Assembly: GCA_004794655.1 (NCBI GenBank)
Contig: SMMW01000003.1
Span: 2,852,001 to 2,916,000, forward strand
Length of the DNA: 64,000 nucleotides
Origin: Marisa cornuarietis
Lineage: Eukaryota > Mollusca > Gastropoda > Architaenioglossa > Ampullariidae
Direction: 5' to 3'
In this document: positions 1 through 12,604 of the stretch, one piece after another
Layout of the letters: every line of letters begins with the position of its first letter
How positions within the stretch are numbered: position 1 is the first letter of the stretch
Made by a program: the position numbers and the translations under genes
The notes under the pieces: model-generated
The model's input: the letters and a program-made list of their open reading frames with translations, nothing else
What the model was told of the DNA's origin: nothing
Databases searched by the model: none

Positions 1-1722
1 GCGCGCGCGCGCCCGCACGTGCATAAGTACTTGCATCCTCGCGTCTGTGTATAATAAAGTGAGTATAACATTGTCTTTACTTACATATCAATTTAAACTT
101 ACTTCTGACTCCCCGCGCAGGATTTGAGTTTTGTTGGTATTCCACACTCAAAGAGTACCATCAAAGAGGATATTGGTAACTTACCTAATGACTGAAGTCT
201 AAGAACACGAGAGAGAGGGAGGGAGGGAGAGAGGGGGAGACCCAATGGCCGACTAGAGACAAACATCAGATTGATGGAAGACAAACATCTGTCCGTCTGG
301 AACTCGAGACAAATTATCTAAATGTGGAAGACCGATATTTTGTAAGATATTTAAAGTCTTTATAGTTCGGACTTTCTAACTCCTCCGGCAAATAAACGTT
401 TTTTTTCGACAACAGATGATCAACTAAATTAAAAAAAAAATTAAACAAGTTTTAGGAGGGTAGTAAGAGTGAAGAGAAGCACAACAACCAGATGACATTT
501 TCCGTCCTTCTTACCTCTCCGCGCCGACAATGTAGTCCGGGGCTGCTGTACATCAGTCAAGACTCTGTCAGTTGTTTGTTAACCCTTTAAACGATTAATG
601 AACGGCTTGGGTTCCTGAGGGCTGGGTGATACTCGAGAAGGTTAGCTGCTGTCTGCTTGGATGACTTCTTAGCCGGATACAAAACTTATTTTCCGATGCA
701 CCCAGCGCTTGTTAAAAAAATAGGTTTAGCGACACACGCATGAGAAAACAGATTGGGTGAACAGCGGACATGGCAGAACACCACGTGACCATTGGATGAG
801 CAGAATAAAGCACAGGTAAGTCTGAGATCGGGTAGACTCCGGTAGAGGGTTCAGTAAGCAGAGTGCATGTCAACACGCGGAAAACTCACTCTCCCGTGCA
901 AATTACATGTCAGATCAGGTGACACTGGGGTGAGTCGGGGTGAAGAGAGGCCAGGGGCCAGTTGCAGAACACATTTCTAATTTTAAACACTTTTAAGCCC
1001 AAACTCTTTTTAGATAATTAGTTTAAAGTGCACACCACAATTTTACGATTTTTATAACTAAAACTGCTTTAAGTAAGATAAAGTTGTTTAAGTCTGACTT
1101 TCCGTCCTGTCAGTACAGTTTTTTGTTTGTTCTTCTGGGATGCATGAAAATGGCTAAGAAGAGATTCTGCTTCTTTAGAACAGTTTTAAGGTTTAGAAAC
1201 GTGTTGTGCAACTGGCCCCAGGGCAACAGCAGTCTGTGTGCTTTTTTACTCTTTACTACTGCCAACACAGAGCTAGACACACCAGTCAACATAACAGAAT
1301 TTTAGTTAGAGCTTCTCCAATCAAATTTTGACACTCAGCACCTCATCTACCATCAGAGAGAGAGAGAGAGAACGAGAGCAGAAACAAGAGAAGTATTTTT
1401 AAAATAGTAAGGTTAATATAAAATAGTAAGGCTTAATCGAAACAGATACAGTTTTGAGTGACTGCACACACAGACGAACGTGCCTGTACATTCTTGGAAA
1501 AAGTAGAATAATAGGTTTGTCTGTCTGTTCATGTGTATGTGTGTGCGCGCGCGTGTGTGTGTAAAAGAGTTTTTCCCTGGTTAAAGTATTACAATTATAA
1601 AACAGAAATAATGAATTAAAAAAATAAAGGTGTAACTAACAATGTTACACATTCAGAAAAAGATCGTTAAGATTCGAAAAGAATGGGAAAGATAGACGAC
1701 ACCTATCATCTCTCTCTTTGTG

Positions 1723-1756
<34 letters not shown>

Positions 1757-2646
1757 GGTCTGCCTCTTGTTTTCTAGTTCCAACATAATGAGAAACCCAG
1801 CTAAACCAACAACAAAAAGCAATGATGCGAACAACAACAACAACGACAGGGATCATTTTCAGGTTTTGTGGTGTAAGAGCAAAGTTCATGCCTGCACACC
1901 TCTGATCTCATCCTTGCTGTCAGCCTCTGCGCTCTGTCAGGATGCTGCTGCCACCATGAAGAACAGACCACATCCTGTACTGCCAGCTGTGCGCGTGGTC
2001 CAGGCGCTCGTGAGATCAAAGGTCGAAGATATATCATCACGATAAACTGGCCCCGAGAAAAAATGTGGTTTCTAGCACCTCTCTCTCCAACTACGGAAAG
2101 CTTACGGGACCCTGAGATCCTTACCTTTTGTTTGTTTAGACACAAATTTACTTCCAGAAAGTTCCCGCAAATTTATAAACGACACTCGATGTGCTAGTAA
2201 CCTCCGAGGTCGCTGCTTAGAAAAGACATCCACGTGACCAACCGAAAGGAAAACATCTCTCATAGTAAAATATTATTTAAAATCATGCGGATCGATTTAC
2301 TAGAGATGTTATATCTGTTCACCAGAACGAAATATTTTTGTACAAATTTGTTTATGCACTTTGTCGTAATTTGATATTTTTATTAAAATTTTATGCTTTA
2401 TGCTTACGGTGTAGTATTCGTAAAAGGGGAAAGAAGAGTGTTGCTGCTGACAAGGTAGAGTCCAGAAAATGAGCGATGGAAAGAGGCAAAGAAATCTGGG
2501 GAAGGTATGAAATACAAATGGATGCAGAAAAAATAAACAAACAAACAAACAGAAATAAAAAGTAAAAAAGCAAGAGAAAAATAAATAAATCAACGAAACG
2601 AAAAGAAATCAACGAAACGAAAAGAAAAGAAATAAATAAAAAAGAA
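1..2646. other. Non-coding region, no gene seen
   Basis: No frame here has a recognisable domain or convincing exon structure. It opens with a short GC-alternating tract at 1-12. It also holds a (GA)n run near 1355-1370, a mixed GT/GC alternating tract at about 1534-1562, a (TCTG)n array at 1725-1756, and an A-rich stretch of AAAC/AAAT-like repeats at about 2525-2650. Frames of 60-146 codons exist, but they are low in complexity, or overlap on opposite strands, or start at non-ATG codons. Confidence 0.6.
1725..1756 (+). repeat. (TCTG)n microsatellite
   Basis: About eight near-perfect copies of TCTG/TGTC, preceded by a short CT run. The array keeps frames open on both strands, giving meaningless Cys/Leu/Ser/Val or Arg/Gln/Thr/Asp peptides. 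Confidence 0.9.
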
Positions 2647-2997
2647 AAATGGAAAAGGAATGGAAGAAAGATGGAGTGAGAGGTTATTTTTACGGGTTTG
2701 GTGTTGTCCTGATCATGCCGCTCATTTTCAGGGTCATGCAAGTTCTTTTTTCTCGAGCGGAAGAGACTCAGTTCGTGTACCTGGAGTTTTTGAATAACTG
2801 CACCTTGAAAGTCTTGATAGTTTTCAACCATCAGTCAGACATTCTATTGTCTACGGCTCTCCTCCTGTTAGTCTTCAAAGCTGTTCCACCCACCAGTAAC
2901 ATTCGTCGCGTTCCTTGTGAAAGAAAACCTCGCAGACGAGTTTCAAGTGGATTTACGACATTGCGTGGTGTTGAGTCGATTTTCGGCATTGGAAGCG

Positions 2998-3171
2998 ATG
3001 GCGCGCGCGATATGGCGGGTGATGAGAGCACGCGCTACATCTCGTCGGCCACAGCTCGCGCTGCTCTCTGTGAGGTCGGAGTGGGTGTTGAGACTTCTTG
3101 TCTCAGTCTGTGGATTGTACCTTTGCTTCGATGACAGTGATCCTGCTCGCTCCGGTGCTAAGAGATGCACG
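2998..3171 (+). CDS. Candidate first coding exon, membrane-anchored or secreted protein
   Basis: I do not recognise this gene. An ATG with G at -3 and G at +4 opens 58 codons that end exactly in phase 0 at a donor-like site (ACG|GTAAGC, GT at 3172). The peptide starts MARAIWRVMRARATSRRP, which is strongly basic. About residues 29-44 (WVLRLLVSVCGLYLCF) are hydrophobic, and an acidic to neutral stretch (DDSDPARSGAKRCT) follows. Basic N-terminus, one hydrophobic span, then a polar stem is the usual layout of a type II Golgi membrane protein. An uncleaved or atypical signal peptide is the alternative. The exon lies in a GC-rich patch with several CpGs, unlike the AT-rich flanks. The frame is open upstream without another ATG before about 2917. 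I could not find further exons; a long intron would start with a GT/GC repeat-rich stretch. This is an inference from splice and start signals only. Confidence 0.3.
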
Positions 3172-3710
3172 GTAAGCGTGTGCGAGCGTGTGCATGTCTG
3201 TCTTGGTGTTTGTGTATGCATGCGACTACACGCGCGAGCGTTTCCTTTTGAGCTTCGACGAAGTTTGAAAAGTTTTTTTAAAATGCTTTTTTGATGTCAG
3301 AGTGAAAAGGTATGGCTGCCAATCTTGGATTATTTTATTATTATTTTGTGTGTTTGTGTCGAGCGTTGTCAAGGCGACAGTGATATGTCATGGCTTCCTT
3401 TCTGGTAAACACCGATCGCTGGACCCTTTATCAATATGCGTGCCGATGTTATATTCAGGGTGGGGATCTTCAGTATTCCGAATGCTGACGGGAGGAAAAT
3501 CGATGGAAAAAATAGTTCCTGATACAATCTTTCTAGAACTCTCTATCGAGTCTCACAGTCTCGTTATCACGTGATCTCTTTTGTAGTCTCAGGCTGAGAA
3601 CTTTTTTATTGTTAAAGAAAGGAATATTAGGTTCTCTCGATAATTAGCAGTCTGAAGGTCTTCTCTCAGAGAGAGCGAGAGAATGGTACAGGGAGGACAT
3701 GGTTTTCTTT

Positions 3711-3734
3711 GTGTGTGTGTGTGTGTGTGTGCGC

Positions 3735-3781
<47 letters not shown>
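3711..3781 (+). repeat. (GT)n(GC)n(GT)n tract, likely Z-DNA former
   Basis: Seventy-one bases of almost uninterrupted alternating purine-pyrimidine: GT to about 3730, GC to about 3749, then GT again. Alternating GC flanked by GT is the classical composition for left-handed Z-DNA under negative supercoiling. That is known of the sequence class, not shown here. Confidence 0.9.
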
Positions 3782-3879
3782 GGTGGGAAAGTGCGAGCTT
3801 TTGACCTTCTGTGCGTCCGTACAGCTGAAAACGGCTGAAACGACAGGTGAAAGGAATGAAAAAAGAAGTGGACGATTCT

Positions 3880-3974
3880 AGTAGAGAGTGGAATCTACAG
3901 TAACAGCTCCAGTAGAGAGTGGAATCTCCAGTAGAAAAACTGACTGGAGCTGTGTAACCGGAGAGATACTGTAG
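3880..3974. repeat. Short duplication with nested inverted repeats
   Basis: A motif containing AGTAGAGAGTGGAATCT occurs at about 3880 and again at about 3911. Around and after it are complementary arms: GTAACAGCTCCAGT at 3900-3913 pairs with ACTGGAGCTGTGTAAC at 3943-3958 with a two-base bulge, and CTACAGTA at about 3894 pairs with TACTGTAG at about 3967. The unit can fold into a cruciform or hairpin. Confidence 0.7.
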
Positions 3975-5562
3975 AACACGTGATTATATTTAACATTTGA
4001 CAGTTTAAATGTCACGAGAACAACGAAAACAAATTTCCGGGCACTCATGTCTGAGTTAAAAATACGATGTTGCGGCCAAGATGTGTTCTGTTAGAAAGCT
4101 CTCAGCGATACAGGGACTGGACAACATCACTATGGGCCACTACAAGAAGCCCCACGAGGCCCCTGTTAATAATAATAATATCATCAAACATTATTGTGAT
4201 CTTGCTAAGAAAAGATGTAAAACTTTGCTGTGACAAAGACCTGAAAGTCTGTAGATGACAAAATCGAGAACAAACCGCTGTTTGAAACGGGATGTCATCA
4301 GCAAGCCGACAAACATATCCGTCTACCTCCTCCTGTCTCACCTCACTCATCCATTTCCGTAAAAAAACAGAAGGTCGATGTAGCATCGCACCTAAAGCAC
4401 GGATGCACCCAGCGTTCCTGGCAACACAATCACTGGTCGTCGTCACCGTCGTCGATGACGATGAAGTTTATCGCATTTTATTTTCTCGGCGCCAACGACA
4501 GCGACGATTCGACCTCGCCTCATCGCTTCAGGTGTTAAGGGATTTGAATCCGTTGGTGACGTGGCAGCCGCCTTACCCTGGCATTTCTCGAGGCCCAAAA
4601 TGTGATTTACAGTGTCTCGTGGTCCTCGACCCGCATTATGCAGTTTTTTTTTTTTACCCCCGCGGGATATGTGATATGCATTATATTTTCTGTTCTCGCG
4701 GATGGCCGTGATATATTTGGTGATAAGGCTATTACACTCAGCGGTGCGTGCCAGACAGAGAGAGGGAGAGTGAGCTGCACTTTGCGGTTACCGTGCAATG
4801 TCGCGCGGCAGGAGGCGGCTCCCAGGCTCCGCGTGCAAAAACGAGCACGCGCCAGACGTGAAACAAACGTGTCGTCTGCTCCTCCGCCTACTCATCGTCA
4901 ACGGTCATAATTTTCTTGTGTTTCATTCGGGACTTTTTTTTTTCTCTCATGACAGCAGGCTCATTCGCAGCGGTGTGAGGGCTGATGAAGTCAGCGATAG
5001 AGGCGGGGGCTGGTCGGTGATGATAGGGAGCGAGGAAATGCGAGGAAAATTGGAAAAAACAGAATTGTTGGAAATGATCCGGAAGACTGATTACATGCAC
5101 ACGTAGACTGGCTCGAGAGTGTGTACCTGCGCCATGGAGCACAAGCTACCTTTAGTTCTTCAAACGGTCAACACGCTAGTTACCAACATCCAGTAGCCCT
5201 CTGTTCATCTTCGATTGTCACACATCCTGTCTTCATTCTTTTGATTTTGTTGTCACCTCGTTTCCCAAGCACCATTTGGGTGACGTGCTCAGCCATCTAC
5301 ATTATCGTTGTCCTCCATGGCGATGTTTCTCGTTGTTGCCCGTTAACTGAGTGAACACAATATTATAATTGAAACATAATGACATTAGGCATTTTAGAAA
5401 GAGCATACAATGAAAGAGGAAGTAAAAAAAGAAACAACTTAAGGAGAGTAGGTAGTTTTAGAGAAATGTTGGAAAGGATTTTGAGAAAAGTGGAGAAACA
5501 CTCACAAGAATAATACATTGAAGACAAGAAGGAAATTCCCCCATGTGCCCGCAAGAACCCCC

Positions 5563-5613
5563 AAACAAACAAACAAACAAACAAACAAACAAACAAACAA
5601 ACAAACAAACAAA
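5563..5613 (+). repeat. (CAAA)n microsatellite
   Basis: About twelve copies of CAAA/AAAC in an AT-rich context, giving an artefactual Cys/Leu/Phe/Val frame on the minus strand. Confidence 0.9.
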
Positions 5614-7146
5614 TGAAATCCAACCAAACAAAAAATAAAAACTTAATAAAACGGATTGTACACATGCTGGTGGTTGCCTGTGATGACAAGGCACATGTGA
5701 TTATCACCCCAGTAGAGTTGTCTATCCTTTCCTCCTAGATCTTTCTTCCGAGCCACGATCGAGTCTCAAGGGGGTAGGCTGAGGGCAGGGAGAAGGGGTC
5801 GGGTAGAAAGGTAAAAACCCAGTTGAAAGTATATAAAGATGAAGTTTTTTCCCCAAACCGTAATGTTTTTTCTCTCATTTTCTTTTTTTTTCCTTTGTCG
5901 ATCGTGAAGTTTTCTAACTACGTAGCAGACAAGTAAGCAGGATGACGATGAGGCTAAAAGAAAGTTCTTCGATTAAACCCCCATATATGCTTTCACTCAA
6001 GTGTAAATTATTATTAAGTTAGTGAGTTTAAGTCATTACACGATATTAATTACCATTCTTCTGTCTCTTTCTTGTCTTACCTTAGCTTACCCCATTGCAG
6101 TTTCAGTATTTCGAGTGACTTTTCCTAATCTGTAGTGGTGGTGGCAGCCAAGGTGCTGATGTTAGTGCCACCGCCGCTGCTGTTGCTGTTGATGATGGCG
6201 ATGGTTATAATGATGATAAGTTTCCCGTCTCGATCTTTTTCATCTTTCCTGTGTGACATGGTTCTTCCTCATTGGTTTGCGCGATGACCATTGACCTACA
6301 GGGATCTGGAATGCAGAACCGTTGGTCTTGCTGTCCTCAGTCCTTGTCCATGTCGGTGCATTCGTTCGCTGTCTGCAGTCAACATCAGACATGTAACCAC
6401 TGTTAGACATCCTCCATCTGTCCTTCTCTTCGCTTATTGTTATAGGAAGCATTTTGTGAGCAGGAGAAAATTATCATAAAATTCAAACATTAAAAAAACA
6501 TTAAAAACGATACTTTCGGTTCAGAATAAAAATTGTTCGTCCAAACAAAACTTAGGAACAACCCAGCAAATAAACAAACAAACAAACAAAAATTAACATT
6601 AAAAAATCTTCTATAAAAATCTTAGCTCTTGTACAATTTTTTTATACTCCAGATAGCATCATGTGTTTAAAGTCACCTGTATCTGTGTGCATGTATTAGG
6701 GCTTTGTTGCACAGCTACACAATATCTACATTCTTTACATGTTTGTTTGGAACCATTTATACACATACATTTCTCTGTACGCGTATTAATACTTGATATG
6801 AAGATGTATTTGGTGGTCTTTAAAGACTAAAGTGCACGTATGAGTGTATTTTAAAGGGACTAGGCGGGAAATCGATCAGAAGTTGCTGTATAAGTGTCTT
6901 AACACACACATTTGAAATTTAGTAAAACCTTTCAAGTGCAGTGAAATGCATGTGAAGGCGGGTTATCTTTGATACGGTAAGTGATATTAAAAAGTTACAT
7001 AGATGAAGGCACAGGAATTTTTTTCTTTGTCATTGTCATTCTGTTTCTGAGTTTTAGGGAAACATTTTCTTTCCAACGGTTGTTTTCACAGGCTAGTTAC
7101 AGTCTGTGTAGAAACATGATTTGCGCTCAAGTACGTATATGGGCAC

Positions 7147-7269
7147 ACGCTCGCTCGCTCGCACGCACGCACGCACGCACGCACGCAAGCAAACAAACAA
7201 ACAAACAAACAAACAAACAAACAAACAAACAAACGCGCACACGCGCGCCACACACACACACACACACAC
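7147..7269 (+). repeat. Compound tetranucleotide/dinucleotide microsatellite
   Basis: Four arrays follow each other: GCTC units (to about 7160), GCAC units (about 7161-7188), AAAC units (about 7190-7233), then a GC/CA mix ending in (CA)n at about 7248-7269. Each change looks like a one-base substitution that then expanded. Frames stay open on both strands through it and should not be read as proteins. Confidence 0.92.
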
Positions 7270-10200
7270 CGGATGGCCGTTTCCATCGCAGCATGTCCGC
7301 CCTCTTGCCATACCCACACCCACCTCCTCCTTTGCGCGAGGCTGACTCCCGCGAGCTGACTGGTGCTGGGCAAGGCGCTGCTGGAATATAGCATAAGTAT
7401 ATACTGACGATGCACATGTGCTCTCATCTATCTTCAATGGCCTGGAACTTATGATTTTGCCGAGGGACCGGCCCCTTTGTACCCGAGCTCTAGGCGCGTG
7501 CTGGAGAACGTAGGGCAAGGGTTTCTTCCCCTTTTTTGCCAGTTAAAACTGACATTCGTGCTTTCCCGACACCAGTGGCATGACGGGAACACGAAGCTGG
7601 GGATGGTAGCCACGCAGCTGAATCTATGATTGATGACAGAAAGTTATTTATTTATATATTTATCTACTTAAAGATTTTTTTTCAGCTTTAGTGGCAATAA
7701 CTTCTTACATTCACTCACTCACTGTCGGCTTCCGGCAATGCCTCTAGTCTCAGTCCCTAAGATAATTTGTTTGGTTTTTGTAGTCTGGCTCTACAAATCA
7801 GGTATTAAAGTAAACAAAAATAAAAACTAAAAATAATCCGTTTGTGATTAAATATTTGAGACTACAATTGTCGAGACCACTATAAACTTTAGCATCCTAC
7901 TTATTATCATTTTCATCGTGATCGTCGCCGCAGCCACTATGAACTTGGATAGTTGGTGTAGTTTCTTTAGTTGCATCACTTTTATTTCTCCATTTTTTTT
8001 TAGTTGAAGATGAAGTTTTCTGAGCATGTGGGCAAATTTTATACAAGTGACACATTCTGCGTGTTACCCACTGAATTACTGAGAGAATTGAAGAGAGTTT
8101 CACCAAAACATCGCCACCCACTAATATCAGAGAATGGAAAGAAAGAAAGACGAAACACACAGAGAGAGAGAGAGAGAGATGAATAGAGGGAAGGAGGGAC
8201 GGACGGATGTAAAAATTTTATTACAGCTTCTTGTACTGCTACCTAGGGTTACCGTGAAACACAAGGGAACCAGTACAAAGGCCATGCGATGGGCCTGTGA
8301 TCTTGCCGCCAGATGCGGAGATGGAGATAAGGTCGTTAATCATAATTAATTAACGAGGAAAATGCCGACTGGTTTGGTCCCGCAGAGCTGGACATCCTTG
8401 ACTGCTTTTCCAGTGCCTTCTGTGCATCCGCCGTTTCAATGGGTGGACCATGGTGTCATACAACGACCTATAAATAAATAAAAATAAATAAATAAATAAA
8501 CAAACAGCTAGAGGCTAAAAGCGAAAACCGGAAGACTGCGTAATGGTTACAAAAATATTACAGAAACATTTGTATTCCTCTCAAGCATCTGAGGGCACTC
8601 TGCCGAATATGTAATTTCATGCGTCGTTATCATATTATCCCAGTCTTATCCTACTCGACCCTCGTAGACACTTTAGTTTTAAATCAGCCCTGATCCTGGT
8701 TAACCTCACTCGGTTAGCTGGTGCGAGGGTGTAACCATATGTCTCGCTCTAAATCACTGCCTCCACTTAAAGCCGGCAGCCAGAAAAATTAAACTGTTTT
8801 ATTTGGTGTACAGGCGCACCTGGAAGAAGAGAGTATCGGCAAAAATTCGGTGCATTCATTAACTCTTCCGCCCCGATCTTGAAACATCCAGAATGCGATC
8901 TAGTTTTACAGCCACAAAAAAAGGTGGTAATTGCTGACAAAAGAAGGAAACAGAGGAAGTGTAAACATTGCCAAGAAAATACTTGAACAGAACGAAAGGC
9001 GATGAGCATGTTTGATATCTGGCACAGGAAATGGTTGGCAGCAGATTGGGGAATGCATTTTAAAAGTAGAATGACACTTTATCTTCTGTATCGGACATTC
9101 TCGCCCCTTCTCGTCCTTAGTTCTCACAGAGCTATAAATCAAGCCCGCTCTAAGCCAACAACTTCTTTTTTTTTTTAATTGTCCACACTCGCAAAATCTT
9201 GGCATAGCAAGGAAGAAAGAAGGATCGACAAGAGCGCAAACTTTAAGGAAAATTGCAAATCTGTTGGTGAAGTTGAGAGGGGTGGAAAGAGAGAGAGAGA
9301 GAGAGAGGGAGGAATCTTGAGTGCATCCGTTGAAGGATGAAAGAAACGGAACCAGAGGACATTTGGCTCTCACAGACAGTTGCTCATAGCCTTAACTAGT
9401 TTTACTCTCAGAGGCAGGTCTGCAAATGGCCGGGAAACAATTATGAAAGAGAAGGAAAAGAACACGCAATGGGGAAAACATTTTTCACGCCGAATTTCAG
9501 ACGAAGTATAATTTTCTAATGAAATGTGAAAAGGGATAAGTTGTCATTGCTCACGATTTAGCACTTCCGTACAAATTACTCCTGACGGAAAATATTAATT
9601 ACTTTTTTTCTTTTGCCTGTTAATTCATTTCCTACCTTCTTTTATCCAGCAGGGTTTGCTATCTGTAATGTCTTTCGTTCTCCACTTGTGTGTCTGGACT
9701 CCAACTGTTCTGTTCCGTGTAAAATCTCGTTTAAGTTCGGCGATGTGTGGCAGCCACGAGGTTCAGCAGGTGACTGGGCTTCACAATAAAATGGTTCGTC
9801 AGAAGCTCAAACACTTTGTTCAGATGCTTGAGTGCAGGAAACAAGGACGGTAACTTCAGCTTTCATTCACTCTGAGCCCACTTCCATTGATTTCTTTTTG
9901 GGTTTCTTCGGAAATTTTTCCTATTCATGTCAAAAATACCAGAAAAAGAAGGAAAGAAAAAAAGAATGGAAATGGAATTTTAAAAAAAGATAACTATTAT
10001 AAGAAGGAATATAGAAAAAATATAAAAAAGAATAAAGAAAGTGAAAAAATGAAAGAAACAAAAAATGGTTTCATATATATTCTGTTATTGGCATTTTGTG
10101 CCATTTGTTTACTTTTTAAAAATTGTCCTATTGTAGGGATGAGGGACGTGAAGAGTATTCTTACCCTGCTCCCCTAGATTTACTTGTAAAGAAAGAAATT

Positions 10201-12604
10201 CTAAAATTCAATTAATATTAACTCCCCTCTACCTATTGTAGAGATAGAATAAGAAACTTTAGATCGGCGTGCTGCATTTCGAAAAGAGTTGTTCAAAACT
10301 ACCAGGCATGCACTGGACTAGAATCTACATGGGAGGGAACTGAGCCAGGACTAAAGTGAGGGGGGGGGGAGGTGCAGGCTTGGGAAAGGTCAGACGGGCT
10401 GTCAACACTGGATGAAGTACAGGACGATAGGGGGCGCCCTGTTCTTCTCACCTAGTTTTAAAGAACTGATGATGATGAGAAGGAAAAGATGATGATGATG
10501 GAATCAACGAAGATGTTTTATAATTAATTTTGCATAATTCGTTCTTTGGGAAAAATCATACACCCTCTTCAAAATTTTCTGGGGGTCCTGAGTTTCACCA
10601 AGACACTAGAGGACGTGGACTATGGGAATGGATTTCTCTTCCATCACACTTTATTACTCTCTGGATGTGGCAGTTGTTTACATAGCTGGACTAGCTGGAC
10701 GGGAGAGAGCCCCGGCTGCTGACTTTGACGAAAATCAAAAAGAAAGCAATTGACTAACCAAACTTAAAAACTGTTTACGCATCATAACTCACAGTTCATG
10801 GTCAAGAGTTTCGTAGGTTGTTTTTTTTTTGGGGTGGGGTCTTGGTTACTACCCCCATCTACCTCCCCCCAAAAAGACAGCTAAAACTACAAAATACTTC
10901 GAAACAACCGCATTTGAGCCTGTAGTTGATGCATGTGCTTAGCACCACTAGTAGCTTGTGTAGAGGGGTTACATCTTTCAAGGATCATCAGATGTCATTT
11001 TTGTACTTCAGTCCTTAAAAATAATATTTTTTTTACATTTATTGAGTTAGGCAAATCCCTACCACATGAAGTTATTAGAAGTCGCAGTAAGGAGCATCAG
11101 GGCGGCGAATTCTTTGTACAATAGTTTGTTACTCAAATCAGGGTCAACTAACAAGATGGCGCCTTCAGCTGCAGTAGACTCCTTGGTCTCGGGAACCAAA
11201 CACTAGACAAACTGAAGCCCCTCTATTCACACGCCGTGCTTGAGTGGCTGGTCTGCTTGATGAGAGAAGCAGTCGCTGACAGAAAGCCGCCCCTGGTCAT
11301 GTGCAACCGTAAGGCACCTGAAGAAAATTTCCGGCTTGGCTCCACCTATGCTGCCGAGAGCATTTAGCGTTACTGCTGGCGAGGGTCACATCCGTGTTAG
11401 TGCTAGCGTTAGTGTTAGTGTTAGTGCTAGCGTTAGTGCTAGTGTTAGTGTTAGTGCTAGTAAGGAGCGCTTTGAGTAGAAGACTGAAGCGACAGGTGAA
11501 GAGATGGGATATTATTTTCCGATCCTCCGTCGTTACCTGCGTCAACAAACGGAATGTTTCGTCCAAGGTGGGAGGGAGGGTAGTCTTTGACGGCGATGAA
11601 TGTTCTAACCACCTTGCATACATATACGAACAAGCACATACTGACACGCGCATGCATGCAAAAACAAACACACGCACAGGCATACATACACACACACACG
11701 GATGCATGCACGCACACAAGCGCGCACCACACACACACAATCATACAACATAAACACGTGAGCACTCAGGTATTTAAATATGGAAGGAAAATGTTGACAG
11801 AGAAAAAGCTAAATCAGTGATAAACTTTCCGAAGCGGTTTGTCTCTCTCTCATTATCTTATTTCACTGCACTTGAAAAATATGACCCTCTCATATAACGG
11901 GCTTCTAAACTTGAATGGACAACAGTGGGCGATCCTTTACTTTATTGAGTCTAGATAGTGGTGGTGGTGGGGATGGTGATGATGAGGAGGAGGAGCAGGG
12001 GAAGAAGGACGAGAAACATAAAAGATAGCTAGAGAACAAGAAAGAAGAGAAAAAAGTAAAATACAATGAACAAAGAAAGAAGGTACATGAGAAAGAAGAT
12101 ATGTCAGAAAGATAATATGAGAAGTTTACTACAAAAATCTTTATCCAGCAACTATGTATGAAAGGTGTTTGGAGGTGGCGCGCACCACGCTGCCCACAAT
12201 CCTCTTCGAGTTCGCTCCCTGCACGCACACAAGTTAGAGGAGACCGGGAGGAAGCTGGGAGTGAGGCTGATGGGGAGATACGACTCCTCCAGTTTACTCC
12301 CAACGACCGGGGGTGGCTCACCTGTGTTGATGTTTGCCGGGATATGATCCGCCTTACATTTAAAGTGTTTACAGGGCCAAACAAACACATGCTGTATTTT
12401 CTTGTTGAGGAAGCGTGCCTGTCTGGGAACCAGCAGCCTTATAATTAGCAGCCCATCGCGGACCTGTGTGCTTTTTCTTCTCAGACTTTGGCAAGAAGGG
12501 CTGCCACTCGCACTCGTGGTCGTAATGCAGCAGAGTATCGAGCCCTTTACTGTCTGCACGCGCGCGTGCATGGTCCATGATGTTACACGTTCTCTCGATG
12601 ACAT
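7270..12604. other. Non-coding region, no gene seen
   Basis: Mostly AT-rich DNA with minor repeats: AAAT-type repeats at 8470-8506, a (GA)n tract at 9288-9307, a long A/purine-rich stretch at about 9940-10070, and CA-rich tracts near 11.66-11.75 kb. A GC-richer patch at about 12.15-12.35 kb has overlapping frames on both strands but no identifiable domain. No tRNA or other structured RNA gene was recognised. Confidence 0.55.
11395..11462 (+). repeat. Degenerate 6-bp GTTAGT/GCTAGC array
   Basis: Eleven consecutive hexamers of GTTAGT with variants GCTAGC and GCTAGT (T/C at position 2, T/C at position 6). It resembles, but is not, the common telomere hexamer TTAGGG. Nothing nearby suggests a chromosome end. 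Confidence 0.85.

Larger units (their letters stand above)
3172..7146. other. Non-coding region with simple repeats
   Basis: If the exon ending at 3171 is real, this is its first intron. It holds a Z-DNA-type GT/GC tract, a nested inverted repeat near 3.9 kb, an (AAAC)n array at 5.56 kb and long AT-rich stretches at 5.8-7.0 kb. Frames at 4292-4711 and 4798-5106 start with ATG but show no domain, signal peptide or splice support. Confidence 0.55.

Noticed and set aside
2391..2831. 146-codon Phe/Leu-rich frame on -
   Set aside because: Translation of an A/G-rich low-complexity stretch; no ATG-led gene structure.
3302..3574. 90-codon frame with a hydrophobic start
   Set aside because: Begins with GTG, not ATG, and has no splice or domain support.
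11297..11765. Overlapping Cys/Val- and His/Thr-rich frames of 102-147 codons
   Set aside because: They come from the GTTAGT array and CA/GT-rich repeats.
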